Source: Deltaproteobacteria bacterium (lineage in GTDB: Bacteria; Desulfobacterota; Desulfarculia; Adiutricales; Adiutricaceae). Taken from it: a stretch of 64,000 nt of DNA. Location of the stretch: positions 47,920-111,919 of the forward strand of contig JAISRZ010000084.1 in assembly GCA_031273455.1 (NCBI GenBank), given 5' to 3'. The notes below the pieces were generated by a model. The model worked only from the letters and a program-made list of their open reading frames with translations, was not told where the DNA came from and did no database searches. This document shows positions 23,355-32,326 of this stretch, in pieces. Positions within the stretch are counted from its first letter, which is position 1. Each line of letters opens with the position of its first letter. A program made the position numbers and the translations under genes.

Positions 23355-23381
23355 ATGGTCGCCTGGGACTTTTTAAGGGCC

Positions 23382-23543
23382 CTATTTGACCTCGCGATGA
23401 AGCGTGTGGCGTCGATCAAAAGGACAATATTTTTTGGTCTCCATGCGAGCGGGGTGTTTTCTCTTACTCTTGGTGGTGGAGTAGTTCTTGTTCTTGCACT
23501 CGGTGCACTGGAGTTGGATAATGATTCTGTCGTCCTTGGCCAT
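23382..23543 (-). CDS. rpmG: 50S ribosomal protein L33
   Basis: A 53-residue protein translated by hand from the minus strand, starting [20 protein letters not shown] and ending [11 protein letters not shown]. It has the L33 zinc-ribbon form: CTEC near residues 13-16, one cysteine in KYCPFDRR, and a serine or other residue at the fourth position, so the site is only partly cysteine-lined. It lies between tRNA-Thr and tRNA-Trp with 34 and 27 bases of spacing. This is the standard position, except that tuf, usually found just upstream, is missing. Confidence 0.95.
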   Translation of the reverse strand: MAKDDRIIIQLQCTECKNKNYSTTKSKRKHPARMETKKYCPFDRRHTLHREVK

Positions 23544-23577
23544 CTGACCACCTCACCAAAAATCGTTAAAAAGTTTA

Positions 23578-23653
23578 TGGAGCCCACAATCGGACTTGAA
23601 CCGATGACCTCGTCCTTACCAAGGACGTGCTCTACCTGCTGAGCTATGTGGGC
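23578..23653 (-). tRNA. tRNA-Thr (anticodon GGT)
   Basis: Cloverleaf on the minus strand with acceptor GCCCACA pairing with TGTGGGC, D-arm TAGCTCAGCAGGTAGAGC, anticodon loop TTGGTAA (GGT) and T-loop GGTTCAAGTCC. The 3' CCA is encoded at 23578-23580. Confidence 0.98.
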
Positions 23654-23685
23654 GAAGCCGCGCTTATGAGCGACGGTAAGCCGTC

Positions 23686-23762
23686 TGGAGCGGGAAACGG
23701 GGTTCGAACCCGCGACATTCAGCTTGGAAGGCTGACGCTCTAGCCAACTGAGCTATTCCCGC
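23686..23762 (-). tRNA. tRNA-Gly (anticodon TCC)
   Basis: Cloverleaf on the minus strand with acceptor GCGGGAA pairing with TTCCCGC, D-arm TAGCTCAGTTGGCTAGAGC, anticodon loop CTTCCAA (TCC) and T-loop GGTTCGAACCC. The 3' CCA is encoded. Confidence 0.98.
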
Positions 23763-23776
23763 TCAGGATAAAATAA

Positions 23777-23862
23777 TGGTGGAGGGGAGAGGGTTCGAAC
23801 CTCTGTAGGCGTTAGCCGGCAGATTTACAGTCTGCTCCCTTTAACCACTCGGGCACCCCTCC
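23777..23862 (-). tRNA. tRNA-Tyr (anticodon GTA)
   Basis: An 86-base class II tRNA on the minus strand with a long variable arm. The acceptor is GGAGGGG, the anticodon loop CTGTAAA (GTA), the T-loop GGTTCGAACCC, and the 3' CCA is encoded. It is the first gene of the tRNA/rpmG/secE transcript. Confidence 0.98.
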
Positions 23863-23910
23863 ATCTCATCATGACCCGATTTTAGAACAGGTCTTTTTGA
23901 CAAGCTATGT

Positions 23911-23939
23911 ATTTTAACCGTTTAGCTTATTCCTGTCAA
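23911..23939 (-). promoter_or_regulatory. Promoter of the tRNA-Tyr-Gly-Thr/rpmG operon
   Basis: A near-consensus sigma-70 promoter on the minus strand: TTGACA at 23934-23939, a 17-base spacer, and TAAAAT at 23911-23916. The expected start is near 23904, about 40 bases before tRNA-Tyr. Its strength fits a stable-RNA operon. Confidence 0.85.
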
Positions 23940-25047
23940 TAGCCCCTGACGAAAAATTTTTACAGGAAAATTTTATGATAAATTTCAGTATGTTACTCTA
24001 AACCCAGCTTGGCAAATAGTTTTTAAACATGAAGTGTATCAGCCTCAGGCTAGAATTCTATGATATAACAAAACATAATAAAACTATAAATTTATAGCCA
24101 AAATATGTAAAATATATATATAAAAATATAATTACTTAATTTAATATTAATTATAACTGTATTATATTTAATATATAGCATAATAATAATGAATAATAAA
24201 ATAACATACAACAAAACCCAGACTGGCCCTTGATGGTACCATGGCACAGAAAGAGGCAGAAGAAAAAAATCGAAATATCTAATCTTCACAACAACTCAAT
24301 AAACCGCCGTCTTGTTCTTCTGTTAGGGTTGTTTACAGAATCCCAAAAGAGGAGTACACTACGCCTCGATTGGAAATTATCAGTAGCCTACCAGTTAGCT
24401 CATACAGTTGGAAAATAATGCTGACATCCATTTTTGTTAATCTTAAGACTCCTTTGTGGCTGTAAAGTGGATCCAATTGTGGTGTCTCCAATTGTGGCCA
24501 GGAGATTGAAGCATATAAAGACAGTAAAATTCATATTTGTTTTATTAATCATAACAATTATCCTGTATTGTATCTATTGACGTAACTAGATTTTAATTTT
24601 TAACATATAACAGTGAATTAATTTTAAGTTATAGTATAAATAATTTTGATATATACTACAATCGAAACTTTGAATTTATATTATAAATTTTCAATACATA
24701 GATACCCTGGATATATATACTGATACAATTTTACATGTGAGTTATAATTAGAATCAAGGTTGAGGATTCTCCGACCCTCCCAAGAAAAACAAATATTCTT
24801 TCGCGGTTTACCTTTTGATAAATTTTTCAGTCAGATTGTTTCGCATATTTTTATTGTTGTCTTTTTACAGCAGGATCCTGTATATAGATACTTTCGTTGC
24901 AACCAACGCTTCTAAGGTCAATTTTAGAAATTACCTAAGAAAACATTTAATTATGCTAACTGCGATTCCTAACAGTATCTTTTTGCGACTAAATACGAAT
25001 TATACAAATAATAAATTTATAATTTAATAAATATTTTAGGCATATTT
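23940..25047. other. AT-rich non-coding gap between the tRNA operon and the glycan cluster
   Basis: About 1.1 kb with no gene I can support. Most is very AT-rich, but 24215-24500 is less so and reads as fragmented coding sequence with frequent stops, similar in character to the segment at 1530-2070. It may be decayed mobile or duplicated DNA; I recognise no family and no terminal repeats. It marks the change from the minus-strand housekeeping operon to the plus-strand polysaccharide cluster. Confidence 0.5.
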
Positions 25048-25842
25048 ATGAATTCTCCATTAATAAGCATACTCTCTGCGTTTAAAAATGATATTAAAAT
25101 GCTTAAACTTGTAATGGACTCTGTTCTTGAGCAAAATTATCCTAAAGTTGAGCATGTAATTATTGATGGTGAATCTACAGATGGTTCAGTCGATCTTTTA
25201 AAAGAATATGAAAGTAAATACTTCCTAAAAGGTTATTTACTTGTCTGGAAATCAGAAAAGGATAATAACAGTTCAGAAGCTTACAATAAAGCAGCCGGAA
25301 TTGCTAGTGGTGCGTATTTTATACAATTTACAAATTTATTTGTGTCAGATAATTCGCTTAAAACTATTGTTGATCTTTTGGTTAATGGCGGGTATCATGG
25401 AGTCGCAGGCGGATATATATACCTAAGAAATGGGCGTATCATACGCCGTTGGAGTGGGAAACAGCTACCATGGCGATTAGGTTGGATGGCCGCTACTGAA
25501 ACGTTTCTTATCTCAAGAACGGTGTTAGAAAAATACGAAATCGCTGACCCAGCCTTTAAACGTTCAAGTGATTACAATTTTCAACTCTCACTATTTTTAG
25601 ATCCAAAAATTATAGTTAAGTCATTTAATATACCTATTACTTTATTTATTTCTGGAGGTGAAAGTAACGGTGGTTTCATGAATAATTTAAAATCAATTTA
25701 TTGGGATTACATCGCTTTAAGAAATCATAAGGTTAAATTTGCATTTTTCACTTCTTTTTGTAAGTGTATACATGCTTTTTTTGGTTACTTATTAGCTCCA
25801 CGGACAATTATTTCTTCAAAACACATTAATAAATTGAATTAA
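25048..25842 (+). CDS. Family 2 glycosyltransferase
   Basis: A 264-residue GT-A enzyme. PLISILSAFKND at the N-terminus and VEHVIIDGESTDGSVDLL form the nucleotide-sugar-binding Rossmann part. The DXD-type metal site is poorly conserved in the visible stretch, and an R-R-W-S-G segment around residues 131-136 is typical of the WcaA/colanic-acid-type GT2 branch. No membrane segment is evident apart from a hydrophobic stretch near the C-terminus. It is the first gene of the AT-rich plus-strand cluster and overlaps the flippase gene (TAATG). It probably adds one sugar to a lipid-linked repeat unit at the cytoplasmic face. Confidence 0.85.
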   Translation: MNSPLISILSAFKNDIKMLKLVMDSVLEQNYPKVEHVIIDGESTDGSVDLLKEYESKYFLKGYLLVWKSEKDNNSSEAYNKAAGIASGAYFIQFTNLFVSDNSLKTIVDLLVNGGYHGVAGGYIYLRNGRIIRRWSGKQLPWRLGWMAATETFLISRTVLEKYEIADPAFKRSSDYNFQLSLFLDPKIIVKSFNIPITLFISGGESNGGFMNNLKSIYWDYIALRNHKVKFAFFTSFCKCIHAFFGYLLAPRTIISSKHINKLN

Positions 25843-27086
25843 TGACAAAAGTTCAATTTTTACGTCCTTTTTTGTTTAATTCAGGTGGTACCATAGTATA
25901 TATGGTATGCCTATGGATTATCAATATTTTTGTAGTTAGATTATCAACAGGATTTAGTGACGCCGGTAATCTCGCTTTAGCAATGAGTATTGCTAATATT
26001 TTTAGAACAGTTGCTTTGTTTGGTGTCAGAAACTTTCAAGTTTCTGATATAAATAATGAATTTTCTAATAATATTTACGTTACTTCAAGAATTATTACAG
26101 TTATTGTTTCATTTATTTCATGTTTTCTATATACATTAATGTTTATTAATACATGGTATCAACGTGTTATAATTTTATCATTTATGCTTTTTGTTGAAGG
26201 TGAATCATTTATAGATGTTTTGAATGGAATAGAGCAAAAAAATGGAAAACTAGAATATGTAGGAGTGTCTCTAGCTATTAGAGGATTTATTTTACTTTTT
26301 ATGTTTTTGATTATTTTCCCTAAATTTGGGTTAATAATATCGCTTTTGTGTATTGCTTTTTCTACAACTATCATATCACTTATTTATGATTTATTTTCTT
26401 TAAATAAAATAACAACTTTTAAGTTACAATTAAACATAAAAAAAATTATTTTATTACATAAAAAGTGTTTACCTATTGCTTTACAAAATATATTGTATGT
26501 TTGTTTGGTATCTATCCCTAGAAATTCACTAGAATTTTTGAAAGGAACCAAAGCGTTAGGTGCTTATAATTCAGCGACAATTCCTGCTATTGCAACACAA
26601 TTAATTGCATTATTTATTTTTACTCCGTTAATTAATTCATTTTCTGAGTTGTCATTGCGAGGTCATTACAACAAATTTATAAAACTTTTTTTTATTATTT
26701 TTTTATTTATTTTATTAACTTGTTTAATTCTTATTACAATTGTTCGTTTATTTGGTGATATTGGTCTTAATATTTTATTTGGTCAAAATATTAACAATTA
26801 CTCATACCTTTTGAATGATGCAATGATCAATGCTTCATTGACAGCTATAGACTGGTATTTAATTATGATTTTAACAGTCTTACGTAAATTAAAATGTATT
26901 ATGTTATCTCATTTAATTGGTTTTTTGATATGTATTTTTACAGTAAATTGGTTTATTTCGTCTTATGATTTAAATGGCACCAACTTAGTACAGATTCTAT
27001 CATTAAGCATTGTAAATTTAATCCAAATAATCATTTGTTTTAAATTTATATTTTTAATTTCAAAACATAATAAAGTAATTATTTGA
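25842..27086 (+). CDS. Polysaccharide flippase (Wzx/MOP family-like)
   Basis: A 414-residue integral membrane protein with about twelve hydrophobic segments and almost no soluble loops, the size and pattern of MOP-superfamily exporters that flip lipid-linked oligosaccharides. Typical features are the N-terminal FLFNSGGTIVYMVCLWIINIFVVR helices and a central PRNSLEFLKGTKALGAYNS loop, which resembles the helix 7-8 region of Wzx proteins. The start codon overlaps the stop of the preceding glycosyltransferase. Wzx sequences diverge strongly, so the family call rests on topology and context. Confidence 0.75.
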   Translation: MTKVQFLRPFLFNSGGTIVYMVCLWIINIFVVRLSTGFSDAGNLALAMSIANIFRTVALFGVRNFQVSDINNEFSNNIYVTSRIITVIVSFISCFLYTLMFINTWYQRVIILSFMLFVEGESFIDVLNGIEQKNGKLEYVGVSLAIRGFILLFMFLIIFPKFGLIISLLCIAFSTTIISLIYDLFSLNKITTFKLQLNIKKIILLHKKCLPIALQNILYVCLVSIPRNSLEFLKGTKALGAYNSATIPAIATQLIALFIFTPLINSFSELSLRGHYNKFIKLFFIIFLFILLTCLILITIVRLFGDIGLNILFGQNINNYSYLLNDAMINASLTAIDWYLIMILTVLRKLKCIMLSHLIGFLICIFTVNWFISSYDLNGTNLVQILSLSIVNLIQIIICFKFIFLISKHNKVII

Positions 27087-27124
27087 TAGCAGCACATCAA
27101 ATTTCTTTATGAAATGAGTTTTTT

Positions 27125-27949
27125 ATGTTTAAATCTATTTTATCGTCAAAAGCATATACACTTCGCAAAATGATATTAAATTCTGTCTTTAATAGCAGTA
27201 CAGGACATGTCGCGACATCTCTTTCCTGCGCCGAAATACTGACTGTGTTATATATGGGTGGAGTGTTGCGCTATGACGCGTCAAACGCTGAATGGGAAGA
27301 ACGAGATCGTTTTTTATTGTCAAAGGGCCACGCCGCGACTGGTTTTTACTGTACTCTAGCCATGGCCGGTTTTATTTCTGATGAAATCGCTCTTAACGTT
27401 TCTAGCAAAAACTCATCAGTAGGAGTCCATTTACAATCAAATATCCCGGGTGTTGAATTTACCAGTGGCTCGTTAGGTCAAGGGTTGGGGCTTGGTTGCG
27501 GAGTGGCTCTTGCGGCTCGGATGGATCGCCGTAATTATTTAACCTTTGTTCTGACTGGCGATGGTGAATGTAACGAAGGAAGTATTTGGGAAGCGGCCCT
27601 CTTTGCGGGCCACCATAAATTAAACAATCTTATCTGGATTATTGACAGAAATTATATGCAATGTTCAGACTTTACTGAAAATTGTTTATCATTAGAATCT
27701 TTAAAAGAAAAAATTACTTCTTTTAATTTTAATGTTAAGATTTGTGATGGAAATAATTGTAATTCCATTTTGGAAGCTCTTAAAGATGTTCGGTCTCGTG
27801 TTTCTACATCCCCATTGTGCATCATTGCCGAAACAGTCAAAGGACGTGGCATTCCAAGCGTAGAGAATGACCTCTTTGCTCATCATTATATCCCTGCTAA
27901 AGATAAAATTAAAGATATTATCGAGAATTATTTCGAACCTTTTATCTAA
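27125..27949 (+). CDS. Transketolase, N-terminal (TPP-binding) subunit
   Basis: A 274-residue protein matching the first third of transketolase. The N-terminal helix region has GHVATSLSCAEILTVLY, then SKGHAATGFY, and the thiamine-diphosphate motif begins GDGECNEGSIWEA near residue 146 and closes with NNLIWIIDRNYMQ. The central and C-terminal domains are supplied by the next gene, 15 bases downstream, so the enzyme would be a two-subunit split transketolase. Split pairs are common in anaerobes and in sugar gene clusters. It would move two-carbon ketol units, giving for example sedoheptulose 7-phosphate, a natural entry point for the heptose genes downstream; this link is inference. Confidence 0.9.
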   Translation: MFKSILSSKAYTLRKMILNSVFNSSTGHVATSLSCAEILTVLYMGGVLRYDASNAEWEERDRFLLSKGHAATGFYCTLAMAGFISDEIALNVSSKNSSVGVHLQSNIPGVEFTSGSLGQGLGLGCGVALAARMDRRNYLTFVLTGDGECNEGSIWEAALFAGHHKLNNLIWIIDRNYMQCSDFTENCLSLESLKEKITSFNFNVKICDGNNCNSILEALKDVRSRVSTSPLCIIAETVKGRGIPSVENDLFAHHYIPAKDKIKDIIENYFEPFI

Positions 27950-27963
27950 TTTAAGGATTAACT

Positions 27964-28878
27964 ATGCTTACTATGCGTGACGCTTTTTTTTATCGTGTTT
28001 TTGAACACGCTAAAAAAGATCCTAATATTATAGTTTTAACTTCTGACTTCTCTGCTCCTTCATTTGATTGCTTCCGCAAAGAATTGCCCAACCAGTTCAT
28101 TAACACTGGTATATCTGAGCAAAACACAATCCTTGTCGCCGCAGGTTTAGCTCAGTCTGGAAAAAATGTTTTTGTGACGAGCATCGCTCCGTTTATTACG
28201 ATGAGATGCTTTGAACAAATCAGACTTTATGTCGGTGATATGAATCTTAACATCAAAATCATTGCTGTAGGAGCTGGATTCAGCTATAATACCGCCGGTC
28301 CAACACATCACAGTGTCGAAGACCTAGCAATTTTAAGAACGATACCAAATTTAAGAATATTATCACCGTCATGCAATAGTCGCGTTATTGATTTTGCTAC
28401 TTGGTGTGTAAACAACACTTGTCCTATATACGTTCGCCTTGATCGTATGACATTAGATGAGTTATACGACAATATTAATTGTTCAGAAGATAATGGATGC
28501 TATGTTATTAAAAAAGCACCTATAATGATTTTTTCTACAGGTTATATGGTCCATACTGCTATTAAAGCAGCTCAATCATCTGATATTGGTGTCGTTGATA
28601 TATACAGAATACCTCTACAAATAGATTCATTCTTGAATATTGTTTCATACTGCTCTAAAGTAATTACACTTGAAGAACATGTATTTCAAGGCGGGTTAGG
28701 GTCATATATTTGCGAAATCTTAAATGATAATAATATTCTTTTACCTGTCAAAAGATTTGCTTTAGATTTTTCTAGTGGATTTTGTCATAGTTACGGAACT
28801 CGTGATGAAATGCATTCTACTTGCGGAATTGGAATTGACCAGCTTCTTTCATATATAAAGGATTTAATTCATGTTTAA
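27964..28878 (+). CDS. Transketolase, C-terminal subunit
   Basis: A 304-residue partner subunit with the pyrimidine-binding domain first. SEQNTILVAAGLAQ contains the glutamate that activates the thiamine ring, and then come TGISEQ, GPTHHSVEDLAILRTIPN and the C-terminal transketolase fold (VITLEEHVFQGGLGS). Together with the gene upstream it would form a complete transketolase or a DXS-like ketol transferase. Its 3' end overlaps the radical SAM gene by eight bases. Confidence 0.9.
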   Translation: MLTMRDAFFYRVFEHAKKDPNIIVLTSDFSAPSFDCFRKELPNQFINTGISEQNTILVAAGLAQSGKNVFVTSIAPFITMRCFEQIRLYVGDMNLNIKIIAVGAGFSYNTAGPTHHSVEDLAILRTIPNLRILSPSCNSRVIDFATWCVNNTCPIYVRLDRMTLDELYDNINCSEDNGCYVIKKAPIMIFSTGYMVHTAIKAAQSSDIGVVDIYRIPLQIDSFLNIVSYCSKVITLEEHVFQGGLGSYICEILNDNNILLPVKRFALDFSSGFCHSYGTRDEMHSTCGIGIDQLLSYIKDLIHV

Positions 28879-30358
28879 CGCCGATTTAATATTAATCAGG
28901 CCTAATGGCAAACATATTGTTTATACTGGTGTCAAACAAGGAGCTACCGCAGTTGATCCTCCTTATTGGCTGGCGGCCATGGGTGGCTTTCTTCGCGATA
29001 AGAACGTCAATGTTTCATTAATTGACGCTGAAGCCGCCGGATACACTCCAGAAGAGACAGCTGAAGTTATTGATAATATGAACCCCAAACTCGTTGGAGT
29101 ATTTACGCTTGGCTCTAATCTCACAGCCAGTACTTGGGCTATGCCAGGCGCGTCTAACCTCTGTTCTGCGATTAAAACAAAAAATCCGGAAATTCCACTT
29201 TTTCTATGGGGAAATCATGTATCGGCTCTTCCTGAGAGGACATTGCGTGAGGAAGCCGTTGATTATGTAGTTATTGGTGAAGGTTTCGATGCTGTTTATT
29301 CTTTGTTTCAGTTTGTAGTTGATGGTAGTCCACAGCGTGATTCTATTCAAGGCGTACAATATTTAGAAAATAATAAATTATTGGGCGATGGTCATGTATC
29401 GACTATTAAAGATATTAATACAATCCCTGTCGATGGATGGGATTTAATACCTGAAACTCAGCGAAACTATCGAAACCATATGCATTTCGCCTTCGAAGAT
29501 CTATCTAAAAGAGATTTTTACGGTGCTATTTTAACTTCTTTAGGTTGTCCATATGGATGCTCATATTGCGCTATCAGAACTTTTTCTGGAAATACTCGTA
29601 AAATGAGATATAAAACAATTGACAATGCTATTAAAGAAGTTGATTGGTGGGTTAACAACCGTAATGTGTATTATTTACGGATCCTAGACGAATGTTTCAC
29701 TGCTGACAGAAAATTCGCTATTGATTTTTCCAACGCGCTTAAAGCTCGTAATTATAACCTTTCTTTATGGATTAACGCACGTATTGACTTAGTAGATGAA
29801 GAATTACTGACTATTATGAGAAGCGCCGGCATTAAATGGGTAGGTTATGGTATTGAAAGCGGCTCAACTCGCATTCGAAAAATTGCCCATAAACAACAAT
29901 ATGATTATACAAAAATCAAAGAAGTTGTTGATTTAACTCATAAATGTGGTTTACATATATGTGGAAATCTCATGTTTGGCCTACCTGGAGAAAATAAAGA
30001 TGATATGCTAGCCGACATTGAGATGCTCCGAGAGCTTCGCGTTGACTACCCAAATTTATACTGCACTATGGCTTACCCTGGGTCACCTCTGTATGACGAT
30101 ATTTTGTCTAAAAACCCAGATTGGTTGCCAAAAGAATGGGCAGGTTACGCTCAATTATCATATGAAACTACTCCTTTACCTACTGAGTATTTGACATCCG
30201 GGGAAATTTTAGATTTTCGTGATCGGGCTTTCAATATGTATTTTACCGATAATAAACCTTATTTTGATATGATTAATAATAAATTCGGACAATTAGCGGT
30301 TGATGCAATCAATAATATGCTTAATGCTAAGATCAAACGGAAAATTTTAGGCGATTAA
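28871..30358 (+). CDS. B12-binding radical SAM protein
   Basis: A 495-residue protein. Residues 1 to about 150 form a cobalamin-binding-type Rossmann domain (ADLILIRPNG, LIDAEAAGYTPEE, PKLVGVFTLGSN). A radical SAM barrel follows, with the iron-sulfur motif CPYGCSYC near residue 226 (spacing C-x3-C-x2-C) and a WVGYGIESGS strand typical of the family. A classic B12 DxHxxG motif is not obvious. Family members in polysaccharide clusters catalyse methylations or carbon-skeleton changes of sugars; the substrate here is unknown. It lies between the split transketolase and the SDR/heptose genes and overlaps the former, so it probably acts on the same rare sugar. Confidence 0.85.
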   Translation: MFNADLILIRPNGKHIVYTGVKQGATAVDPPYWLAAMGGFLRDKNVNVSLIDAEAAGYTPEETAEVIDNMNPKLVGVFTLGSNLTASTWAMPGASNLCSAIKTKNPEIPLFLWGNHVSALPERTLREEAVDYVVIGEGFDAVYSLFQFVVDGSPQRDSIQGVQYLENNKLLGDGHVSTIKDINTIPVDGWDLIPETQRNYRNHMHFAFEDLSKRDFYGAILTSLGCPYGCSYCAIRTFSGNTRKMRYKTIDNAIKEVDWWVNNRNVYYLRILDECFTADRKFAIDFSNALKARNYNLSLWINARIDLVDEELLTIMRSAGIKWVGYGIESGSTRIRKIAHKQQYDYTKIKEVVDLTHKCGLHICGNLMFGLPGENKDDMLADIEMLRELRVDYPNLYCTMAYPGSPLYDDILSKNPDWLPKEWAGYAQLSYETTPLPTEYLTSGEILDFRDRAFNMYFTDNKPYFDMINNKFGQLAVDAINNMLNAKIKRKILGD

Positions 30359-30360
30359 TT

Positions 30361-31293
30361 ATGCTTAAAGATTCTAAAATATTTATTCCTAACCATCATG
30401 ACATGGTGGGAGCTTCGATTTTACATCAACTTCGTCAAGATGGTTATTCTAACATTATTACTCGAGATGATAATGAATTAGATCTTACTGATGAATTTGC
30501 AACAGATATTTTTTTTGAAAGCGCAAAACCCGAATTTGTCTTCTGTTTTGCTGGTTCACATGGAGGTATTATTAAAAATACTTCATATCCAGCAGACATC
30601 ATTTATGAGGTACTTAAAGTTCAAATAGCTATTATACATGCTGCTTATAAGCATAAAGTCAATAAATTGCTATTTTTAGCCGGTAACTGCATTTATCCTA
30701 AATTTTCTAATCAACCCATTGTTGAAGACTTCTTTATGGATGGGAAAATGGAGCCAACCAGCGCGGCGTATTCTACCGCTCGAGCTGCTGGCGTTGAAAT
30801 GTGTTGGGCCTATAATAGGCAGTATGGAACCAATTTTATTCCCGCTATTTTGCCTAACTACTACGGTCCAGGAGATGATTATACTGAGGACGGCCATGTA
30901 TTAGCCAGCATTCTCAACAAAATTTATAACGCAAAAGTTACGAATCTTTCTAAAGTTGTTTTATGGGGTACCGGGACACCTAAACGTCAATTTATGTTTT
31001 CCCAAGATATAGCGCGTGCCTGTATTCTAATAATGAATACTTATTCTAGCACAGAATTAATCAATATTTCTGGAGGAGAGGAACTATCTATTTTTGAAAT
31101 TGCTCATAAAACAAAAGAATTAGTTGGTTATAGTGGCGAAATTATTTTTGATTCAAATAAACCTGATGGAACTCCACGAAAATTGATGGATAATTCTAAG
31201 TTAAAGGCTCTGAATTTTTTTGAACAAACTTGTTTTGATGAAGGTTTATTGTTGCTTTATAATGATTATCTTACTAATTTTGTAAAGCATTAA
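30361..31293 (+). CDS. GDP-fucose-synthase-like SDR with altered active site
   Basis: A 310-residue protein that aligns along its length with GDP-L-fucose synthase (WcaG): MVGASI, NTSYPADIIYE, NKLLFLAGNCIYPK, CWAYNRQYG, and the C-terminal motif SNKPDGTPRKLMD. Several key positions differ. The first two glycines of the dinucleotide motif are replaced (NHHDMVG instead of GHRGMVG), the catalytic serine before CIYPK is Asn, and the active-site YxxxK reads YSTAR, with Arg for Lys. The enzyme may therefore be slow, use another cofactor, or act as a structural partner. In GDP-heptose pathways of Campylobacter a WcaG-like protein (MlghC) reduces the 4-keto-heptose made by a dehydratase like the one at 32323-33327. 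Confidence 0.8.
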   Translation: MLKDSKIFIPNHHDMVGASILHQLRQDGYSNIITRDDNELDLTDEFATDIFFESAKPEFVFCFAGSHGGIIKNTSYPADIIYEVLKVQIAIIHAAYKHKVNKLLFLAGNCIYPKFSNQPIVEDFFMDGKMEPTSAAYSTARAAGVEMCWAYNRQYGTNFIPAILPNYYGPGDDYTEDGHVLASILNKIYNAKVTNLSKVVLWGTGTPKRQFMFSQDIARACILIMNTYSSTELINISGGEELSIFEIAHKTKELVGYSGEIIFDSNKPDGTPRKLMDNSKLKALNFFEQTCFDEGLLLLYNDYLTNFVKH

Positions 31294-31315
31294 GTTTTTT
31301 AATATTGGAAGTTTT

Positions 31316-32326
31316 ATGATTATTACGCGAACGCCTTTTCGTATTTCTTTTTTTGGGGGAGGATCTGATTATCAACCTTTTTTTAATGAACATGGTGGCA
31401 GTGTACTTTCTACTACTTTCGATAAATATTGTTATACTACTGTGAGAAAATGTCCTCCTTTCTTTGATTATAATTCACAAATTCGTTATGCAAAAACAGA
31501 ATATATTGTTTCTACTGATGATATTGAACATCCACTTGTCCGCAATTGTATGCTACATTTAAATGCTCATAATTTAAACGTCGCTTATGACGCGGATTTA
31601 CCTGCTAGATCTGGACTGGGCAGTTCGTCTTCTTTCGCGGTTGGATTACTCCAGGCGCTTTATTCTTTGCGTGGTCAGTACGTTGATAAACGCCAATTAG
31701 CTGAAGACGCTATTTACGTTGAACGCGTTTTATGCAGTGAAAGTGGTGGTTGGCAAGATCAGGTAGCCGCCGCGTTCGGAGGTTTCAATCGTATAGATTT
31801 TTATGATGATCGTTTTTCTTTAGAGCCTGTAATTATTTCTAAAGAGCGAAAAATTGAGCTTGAAAATTGTCTTTTAATGTTTTTCACTGGTATTTCTCGT
31901 GTTTCATCTACTATTGCTCAGTCTTATGTTAAATCACTTCATGATATCAAGTCTGAACTATTAGAAATAAAGTCGTTCGTTAGCGAAGCAGAAAAAATAT
32001 TAATTTCTACTTCTGATATTACTGATTTTGGTAAGCTTTTAGATCTTTCATGGAAAATAAAAAGAGGTTTAACTACTAAAACATCAACAAGTTTTGTTGA
32101 TGACATATATAACGCCGCGATACGTGAAGGCGCTGTTGGCGGGAAGCTGTTAGGGGCTGGAGGTGGAGGGTTCATATTATTTTTCGCAAAACCTGAATAC
32201 CATTCCGCGATAAAAAAAGTTATGAAAGGTCTGGTTTTTGTTCCTATTTCTTTTGAAAATAGCGGTTCTCGTGTCCTTTATTATATCCCTGAGGATGACT
32301 ATATTAAAGAAGGTAGTATTAAATGA
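31316..32326 (+). CDS. hddA: GHMP kinase, D-glycero-D-manno-heptose 7-phosphate kinase-like
   Basis: A 336-residue GHMP kinase. The N-terminal strand ITRTPFRISFFGGGSDY is the hallmark of the HddA branch. The ATP loop PARSGLGSSSSFAV is near residue 97, and the C-terminal glycine motif GGKLLGAGGGGFILFF is intact. HddA phosphorylates D-glycero-D-manno-heptose 7-phosphate at O-1 with alpha stereochemistry on the way to GDP-heptose. A GGAAG ribosome binding site lies upstream, and its stop overlaps the next start (ATGA). The neighbouring HddC/GmhB fusion and GMD-like dehydratase support a GDP-heptose pathway over other GHMP substrates. Confidence 0.88.
   Translation: MIITRTPFRISFFGGGSDYQPFFNEHGGSVLSTTFDKYCYTTVRKCPPFFDYNSQIRYAKTEYIVSTDDIEHPLVRNCMLHLNAHNLNVAYDADLPARSGLGSSSSFAVGLLQALYSLRGQYVDKRQLAEDAIYVERVLCSESGGWQDQVAAAFGGFNRIDFYDDRFSLEPVIISKERKIELENCLLMFFTGISRVSSTIAQSYVKSLHDIKSELLEIKSFVSEAEKILISTSDITDFGKLLDLSWKIKRGLTTKTSTSFVDDIYNAAIREGAVGGKLLGAGGGGFILFFAKPEYHSAIKKVMKGLVFVPISFENSGSRVLYYIPEDDYIKEGSIK

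Noticed and set aside
24815..25027. A 70-codon plus-strand frame just upstream of the glycan cluster
   Set aside because: It lies in AT-rich DNA without a convincing ribosome binding site or recognisable sequence pattern.
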